From NCBI GenBank assembly GCA_021234155.1, contig JAJEKV010000114.1:635654-699653 (forward strand): 64,000 nucleotides of DNA, in the 5' to 3' direction. Positions 57,764 through 64,000 of this stretch are shown here, piece after piece. Each line of letters opens with the position of its first letter. Within the stretch, counting starts at the first letter, position 1. The translations under genes and the position numbers were made by a program. Source of the DNA: Isoetes taiwanensis (Eukaryota; Streptophyta; Lycopodiopsida; Isoetales; Isoetaceae). Below the pieces are notes generated by a model. It made no database searches. It worked only from the letters and a program-made list of their open reading frames with translations, and had not been told where the DNA came from.

Positions 57764-59420
57764 AATGTGCAGTCACTGCCGCAATAAGCTGTTGAGCATA
57801 GGCTCCTTGCGCAGCCCCATCACCTGCTCGTGTTCCTAAAAGAATCATTCAGTGCAACATTGAGAACAAGAATGTTATCACTTGAATAGTTTTATACATT
57901 CAAATGCAACTGACAGAAGGCCAATACATGATTGAAAATAGGGGATAGAATTCACCACTAAACTCTCATTGTCAACATGAACAGCATCACAAAGAAAGCA
58001 ATCAGAATATAAAACAAAAAGGTGAAACACTGGCAAAGAAGAAAGGTTACAACGAGCCTCAGCCTGCAAGCTGCCATTGCATGTTGTTCGCTTTCTGTCC
58101 CAGGGTTTTAAACTCCATAGCCGCAATTCAACACTGAGTTTTTTGCTCTGCAGGTTTTTCCTAACACAACTGTGAATATAAAACTAGATAACACAAACGA
58201 AGATACAACTAGATAACACAAATTGAGGATACCAGGGAACCAATGGCTTGAAGAGCACAAAATTGCACTTCCCTATCCTGTCCGTCAGGTGCAGACATCC
58301 GAAACATCAAAGGCAGTCAACTTGACTTGTCAATGATGTGATATATCTGGATGGGAAGCAGGTCATCAACCAACTAAATACGCCAACTCTAAATTGTAAA
58401 TGCTAGGAGTATCTGCAACAAGACTGATTCCACTTCCATAATGGAAGTTCAAGATCGTTCAAAAAATTTGTAGCCCTCGTGGAAAATTCCCCATATCCAC
58501 GAACATAGGTAAAGGCAATGCTAAGGATATTTATGTTTCCACAACCTGTTTCTTGAAGAACATGGGTATAGGGGAAAATCCGCAGGCATGGGAATGACAC
58601 AAGAATGACAACAAATTAGCAGGGTATATTTTAAAGAAAATATGATGGAGTTCAGAAAATGGGTACAAGAAAGAAGAAAGGATCTTATCGTACACCAGAA
58701 GATCACATGCATTCCACTAGACCACTAAAAGCTCTGTGCTATTCAACAAGATGAAAAGTGCAATGTGGTTTCTTGTTCTTGTTGCAACGGACTGAAATAA
58801 CATGCAATATGCAAGGAGACTGGTTCTAAAGACAGCCTCTGTCTCAATCCCTAATATCCAATTTATCATCTCTAAACTCCAAGATTTATCTTAAGTGGAA
58901 TGTAAAGTGGCTAGAAGTAGATGGAAGCTCTGCTCGTTGCATACCAAGAGAAAAGCAACAAACAATGACAAAGTGAAAGGGCAAGCTTTACCTGGCAAAA
59001 TGTTGTTTTGAAGCTGCTGGCTCCTCTTGCCACGGATCTAAGGCTCCTTAAAAAAAATAATGATAAATACTCAGCCTCTTTGAGGATCAACGGAAGAATC
59101 ACCTTAACAGTAGTATGAGTAGTATGATGAGCATTAACGTACCTGGCAGAAACCGTATTGGAAAGTAACCTCTGGCCCAGTCTATTTGCAAGCCCTAATG
59201 CGTCGACATTTATCAGCGGCTTGTTTTGATTATTCAAGATGTCTTTTGAATGCTTGTAAAGAGCAAAGGTCTCAACGGTGGTAGTGAAGAGAATGAGAGG
59301 GAGTACAAAACCCAAGTTGTTGCAGCCGAGCTCCGAACCTAATGGACGTCGGTGATGGAAATTTTGGACGCGCCATAGCTGACGTGGGCATGGAAGGCAA
59401 AGTCAGTTTGGATGACGTGG
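57764..59420 (-). CDS. small multi-exon gene, product unrecognised
   Basis: The first block ends at 59143 with a GTACGT donor. It includes a hydrophobic stretch (LGFVLPLILFTTTVETFALY) and NVDALGLANRLGQRLLSNTV. The second exon, 58992-59046, continues in phase with SLRSVARGASSFKTTFCQ. A later block (to 57835) reads GTRAGDGAAQGAYAQQLIAA and stops at 57764. The hydrophobic segment near the N-terminus could be a membrane anchor or part of a targeting sequence. No in-frame ATG was found just upstream of the long frame; the neighbouring frame starts MARPKFPSPTSIRF, so a one-base error or indel is possible. This may instead be the 5' part of the gene at 48912-55719. Confidence 0.35.
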
Positions 59421-59606
59421 GTGTCCACGTGGACAGCTTAGAATTGCAAGAAACCGCAGGTTGGTTGGGCAAGCCGAAATCATTTTTGTGCGGTTTAGTG
59501 GCTAGTCCGTTCGGTTAGCAATTAAGGGATCATTGTGTTCAAGTCTCTGGGATCTGTCATATGTCCTCATAGACGCTGTCAATGTGGCATGACGTAAAAA
59601 TACTAA

Positions 59607-59646
<40 letters not shown>

Positions 59647-59668
59647 TCTATTCTATTCTATTCTATTC
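59607..59668 (+). repeat. (CTAT)n then (TTCTA)n microsatellite
   Basis: About ten CTAT units followed by four to five TTCTA units, preceded by GACGTAAAAATACTAA. The join of a short A run to a simple repeat again looks like a non-LTR element tail. Confidence 0.7.
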
Positions 59669-59669
59669 T

Positions 59670-62600
59670 GTCTCCTTGTGTGCATCCACCTCTGCGCCAT
59701 TCCATCCAAACTTCGTAAGTATTGGCCACTGTCATTTTACAACTGTCGGTACATTCGGGGCATATTCTAGTATTACCCGTGGCATATTTCGGCGACATGT
59801 TAGAACCATGCGCCTAAAATACACACTAAGTTTTTAAAAAAATTCTTCTTTTAGCATAGATATTTCAGCCTTGAACTATTTTTCTTGGGGTTCATGCCAA
59901 AAAATGATCCAAATTAACACATGCTCAAATTAACATGATTGCAACAAATAACCAAATTGACCCTTTCTTGCTCTAGAAATCATATCATAAAGCAACATTC
60001 TCACGAGGACTCGCATCATGCATCCAAGGCTCTTTCATTCATTGATCTCAGTAAGTGTTTTACATTGGTTGAGAGTGGGTAGCCGCACATTGGAGGCTAC
60101 CCAATAACTAAATATAAATTATTACAAATATATAGCTAAACACAACTCCTCAATTGAGTTGTTAAAATAAACAAGGTGCTGCGCACGAGGGGTTGCCCTT
60201 CAATGGCCCGAGAGTGTGCTTTCATGGTTTCTTAGAAAGTGGATTTGTTCAGGTGCTTGGGTTGCTTGTTCTATGTTATAGAACTTAATAGATAATGTGT
60301 TTCGCATTGGTTGTATGGTGCTGCGAAAAAGCATAGTGTGTGCATGACATTTTTAAGAAGAGATGCTTAGGAAGTAGTTGGCTGATTTGGAGTTCAAACT
60401 ATACGAGAGAGGCAAATTGGCAACAAGTAACGGTGGGGGAAGACGATAAGGAATGCATTTCGGGGAAGAAATTCAAGTATCTAATAGCAATAAGATTGAT
60501 AGATATGTTTATGCTGTTGTTTTTAGAGCATGCACGATGACTAGCAGGTATAAATGAGGAGTGAGACTTGTCATCATGAACTAAAGCTCTATTGGTTCTC
60601 TTTGTTAGTTTGGGATTGCATTAATTAATCCAACAGCATACATGGCATCATCTAGTGGTAGCAAGCGTGGGACAGATGTCTAACCCCAAGACATCAAAGA
60701 TGCTTCAGAAGCCAACTTGTTTGTTCTCTGTTCTACATAAACATGCGCTGACTTATTACCTTCCATATCCATGATGAATGTATAATATTCACAATCCTTT
60801 CTCAAGTCCACTACGGACCTAGCATTTTTCATGTGGTAGAGTGTATTGCCATAATGCATAACATGCCATCATTTCGAGCAGAGAGGTTAAAATCAGTAGC
60901 CATGTACTCGATCTAGTAACTTGGCAAATAGGATATCTACATCTCACAATCAGCATTGCTACTCCTCAAGTTGTTGTGAAGTGTATCAATATTTTCTGCC
61001 ACATGTACTGCCCAAACAAACCAAACAAATAAAATATTTTAAAGGACATCTGAAAAAGTAATGCAAATCAAACCAACAATTTAGCAACTATAGATCAAAT
61101 CATGTTCAGCATTGATGGGCTTTTCGTCAGGCATGAAAATGTCGGAAGTGTGTTAAAAGTGGTTTGAAGTTGATTATGTGAGGACAATATTATCTTCTTG
61201 AATTATTCTAAACTAAACATAGATTATATCTTAAAAAATAAGATGGATCCCAGTGTGAAATGGGAAAATAAAAGTTGTCATGTTTTCGATAATACTGTGT
61301 GTGAAAGATGACTCATATATGCATATAAAGCTTATGATTAACGAACTTGAACATAGATGTGAGAAGTCAACATGAGTTGCACAATACAAACCTTTTGATG
61401 TTTAGATATAGATAACAATAATGCAATATAAGCATAAGCTAGAAAAATAGAACTTTTAAAATAGGTAATATTTTTCATTTGCTAGCAAATCGTGTCCTTA
61501 AACATCATGATGTAACATTTTTGAAATAAAACAATGATATGCTTTGTGAAAAATAAATGTTGTGATAGCACTCCATGATATTGATGCAGAAGCACTTATC
61601 CTCCATAGAAAGCTTGTGAGAACAGCTGCTTGAAATCACCAATTCACAATGCATAGCATGAAAAATGTTTCTCCCAATAATTCGGACTACAAAATCATTG
61701 GCAGAGATTTCTGGCTCTAAGAGGCCAATATGTTATTATGTTGCAGTAAAGTTTCATCTTTTACTTAAAAAAAAAAAATGTGTGATTAAGAAGCCATGTT
61801 AAGCCCAGCATTGCCATTACTCTTTTGGTAGCTACCTACTCCTCAAAGACCTTCCCGTAAATAAGCTCTTAAGAAAATGCAAAAATCAACATTTGCTGAG
61901 AAAGCTAAGTATTTGTTAGTTACAACCCCGAATATGAGTAATCTTTTTGTGTCTAATAATCTTCCCACCGAGGTAGTTTCCATAATACCTTACGTTAACT
62001 AATTGGCCTTCTTTTTGTAAACAGAATTTCTAAAGACCATATTTCTCCTCCATGTCCATTCCAAATAGTTCTCCAGCATGTTATAATTTTGTTGTATTCC
62101 ATGGTTTGCTGAATAACTTAAACAGATGCTGGGAGGATGCTTTAAGGTCCATGTATGACTGGCTGAATCATGCAGCTGGCTGTTACAGGCCTTTGATTCG
62201 TGTCTCTAAAAAATCACATAAACATGTTACAGGCCTTTGATCCGTGCTCTCTACGAAATCACATAAACATGATGTGACGAAAGGAGCTCAGATCCACAAG
62301 GACAGTACACTTTCTATTTCCAGATATACATCAGTGGAACAACCTGGACTATAATTATTCTGCAGGAATATTACGGATACACGATAGATCGTGCAGGTAG
62401 CATTTCTGAAGCAATGTCTACCCCACATTATGTTGCTGACACTAATTATATAGTGAGCAGCTTTTCACTGGTGTGGCATACGCAAGTAGCATGCTTTTCC
62501 TTCCTGAACAGAACTATGCCCTAGATAATGGTAATTCTAGCTTCATGCTTTAGAGAAGGGTAATTCTAGCCTCATGGAGCTAGCATATTGTTGAGCTGCA

Positions 62601-64000
62601 GGAAAGAATTTTGAGCGCAGGAAATGATCGTAAGAATTTCCATCATTTATATGATTTTCATAATATAAATGCCACACAACATAGGCAAACAGAAGAAAGG
62701 AGTGATCGTTTCTGCAATGATTATTGCAAACATCCTTTCCTGTGACTGTGGCAGAAACAGGCTCACCATTTTGACTCATTACCATCGTTTCAAGCAACTA
62801 TTGAGGATCCTTATGTCAACGTGGAAATCCCATGCCATCTAGAGAGAACAAAAATTATCAGAGGCTAAAACATCATTGGAAGTATAAGTATGCAAATCTT
62901 TAAGCCTTTCCCCTCTACTACAAATTTATTACTGCCTCATATGCACGCAAATAAAAAAAAAAGGATGAATAAGAAGGGAAAAATCATGATGAGAAGCAAC
63001 AGTTCAGGAAAAGACCCTTCACCTTAGAGACTTCGCTCAAGTTGTTTTTTTCAACCTATTCTCCATTCAATTCTTCATACAATGCCAATCCATCTTCTGC
63101 TCTCCTGTGAAGCATGCGTTGGAAGCATCACAACAGACAATTATTAGTGGAGATGGAAACAGCAAGTCTTGTTGCTAAAGAGTATTCTTCTGCTTTCTCT
63201 GTAATGTTCTGTACAATCCATTTCTGTGGTTGTTTACTGGGAATGCCCTGATTCCCGGTAGATATACGGCAGTCCTCAAAGTGTTGGATATTGTATATTG
63301 GCTTTCAAAAAAATGCTTCATATTATGGCATACAACATGTGCATTATCTGCATTCATAATCTGTTATGCCAGACTTAATTCCAAGACGTTGTTACATATG
63401 ACTAGAGTGAGGAAGTAAGGCTTGGGTCCTTATAGAGGTTAAGATCATTTTCTGCCTTTGTATGGTGCCAAAAGTCTGCTCTTGCCAAGTAACTAACTGA
63501 AACCACCTTCACAAATTGATGCAAGACGCCTGATACTCCAACATAATCCTAAAACATCAAGAGTAACCACATCTGCTTGGCCATTAAAGTAACAGACTTC
63601 AGCAACAAGGAAGGGATGTTGTGCCATAACCACACATGGTTAACCATTGTTTCTTGAAATCTTGACATGAAAAGCACAAAGCATTATTCGTATCCTGATG
63701 CGCATAGATTCTTGAGGATCTCGGATGTAAACCTTATCATAATTATGTTTCAGACTGCAATTTCAATAAAAAGCAGCTTTTGGTATTGTTGGCATTCCTC
63801 TTTTTACACATCTCTTTTCTCTTTTTCAAATTGTGAGCAGAACAAGCATAACACAAGCTCGAAACTAGCTACAGGACATAGAATCGGAAGCTGAAGAAGC
63901 ATAAATTCTTTCAGAATCAGAGCAGAGAAGCCTCAGGGCAAACCCGAAGACAGCAAAAATCTGCGAAAGCCTTATGGGCAAACGAAATTCTACAATCCCA
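59670..64000. other. no recognisable gene
   Basis: AT-rich, with only frames of 60-85 codons and no family motif. A tandem duplication of about 50 bases (TTACAGGCCTTTGATTCGTG.. / TTACAGGCCTTTGATCCGTG..) lies at 62184-62270. The last 150 bases (from about 63850) are richer in exon-like sequence and could be the edge of a gene beyond the window. Confidence 0.4.

Overview
This is nuclear DNA of a land plant, probably a seedless vascular plant such as a fern, although the clade is an inference. The clearest host gene is a nine-exon gene for ClpR1, the non-catalytic subunit of the plastid Clp protease, with GT-AG introns throughout. Broken copies of other plant genes are scattered around it: COI1-like, PPR, LRR receptor, peroxiredoxin-like and short-chain dehydrogenase. 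Most of the rest is AT-rich transposon debris: Copia, LINE, CACTA, MITEs, SINE-like pieces and a gag-only LTR family.

Layout. 1-8.5 kb: a Copia remnant, an intact intronless RtcB-family RNA ligase gene (minus), a long-TIR MITE, a COI1-like 3' exon ended by a nonsense codon, and an SDR fragment. 8.58-36.38 kb: bounded by two CACTA-type ends in inverted orientation. Inside lie a GC-richer 10.2 kb element with its own terminal inverted repeats (10634-20878), a PPR fragment, Copia and LINE debris, captured LRR and peroxiredoxin-like fragments, a BRCT gene (minus) and a decayed CACTA transposase with a DUF4216-like domain. 37.2-39.3 kb: ClpR1. 39.3-49.6 kb: Copia gag plus LTR, an RNI-type LRR fragment, then two gag-only LTR elements head to head, flanked by direct copies of a gene's 3' exon, one of which carries a 351 bp MITE. 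49-59.4 kb: one or two unrecognised multi-exon genes on the minus strand. 59.7-64 kb: no convincing gene.

The strongest candidate for an undescribed system is the 10634-20878 element. Its 26 bp TIRs match at 24 positions. Its left arm (minus) holds spliced but decayed ORFs, one with a glycine-rich motif typical of DNA N4-cytosine/N6-adenine methyltransferases. Its right arm (plus) holds a broken transposase-like gene with the motifs QLDN and GHTHDDID (DUF7869-like, family name from memory). A 1.7 kb centre between the arms is packed with near-palindromic GATCGC..GCGATC sites. Two small paralogous genes with nearly identical TATA promoters sit at the right end. The copy is clearly inactive.

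Second in interest is the RtcB-family gene. Its sequence resembles the bacterial RtcB2 branch more than the archaeal/animal branch, all expected catalytic residues are present, and it carries a roughly 95-residue N-terminal extension that may be ubiquitin-like.
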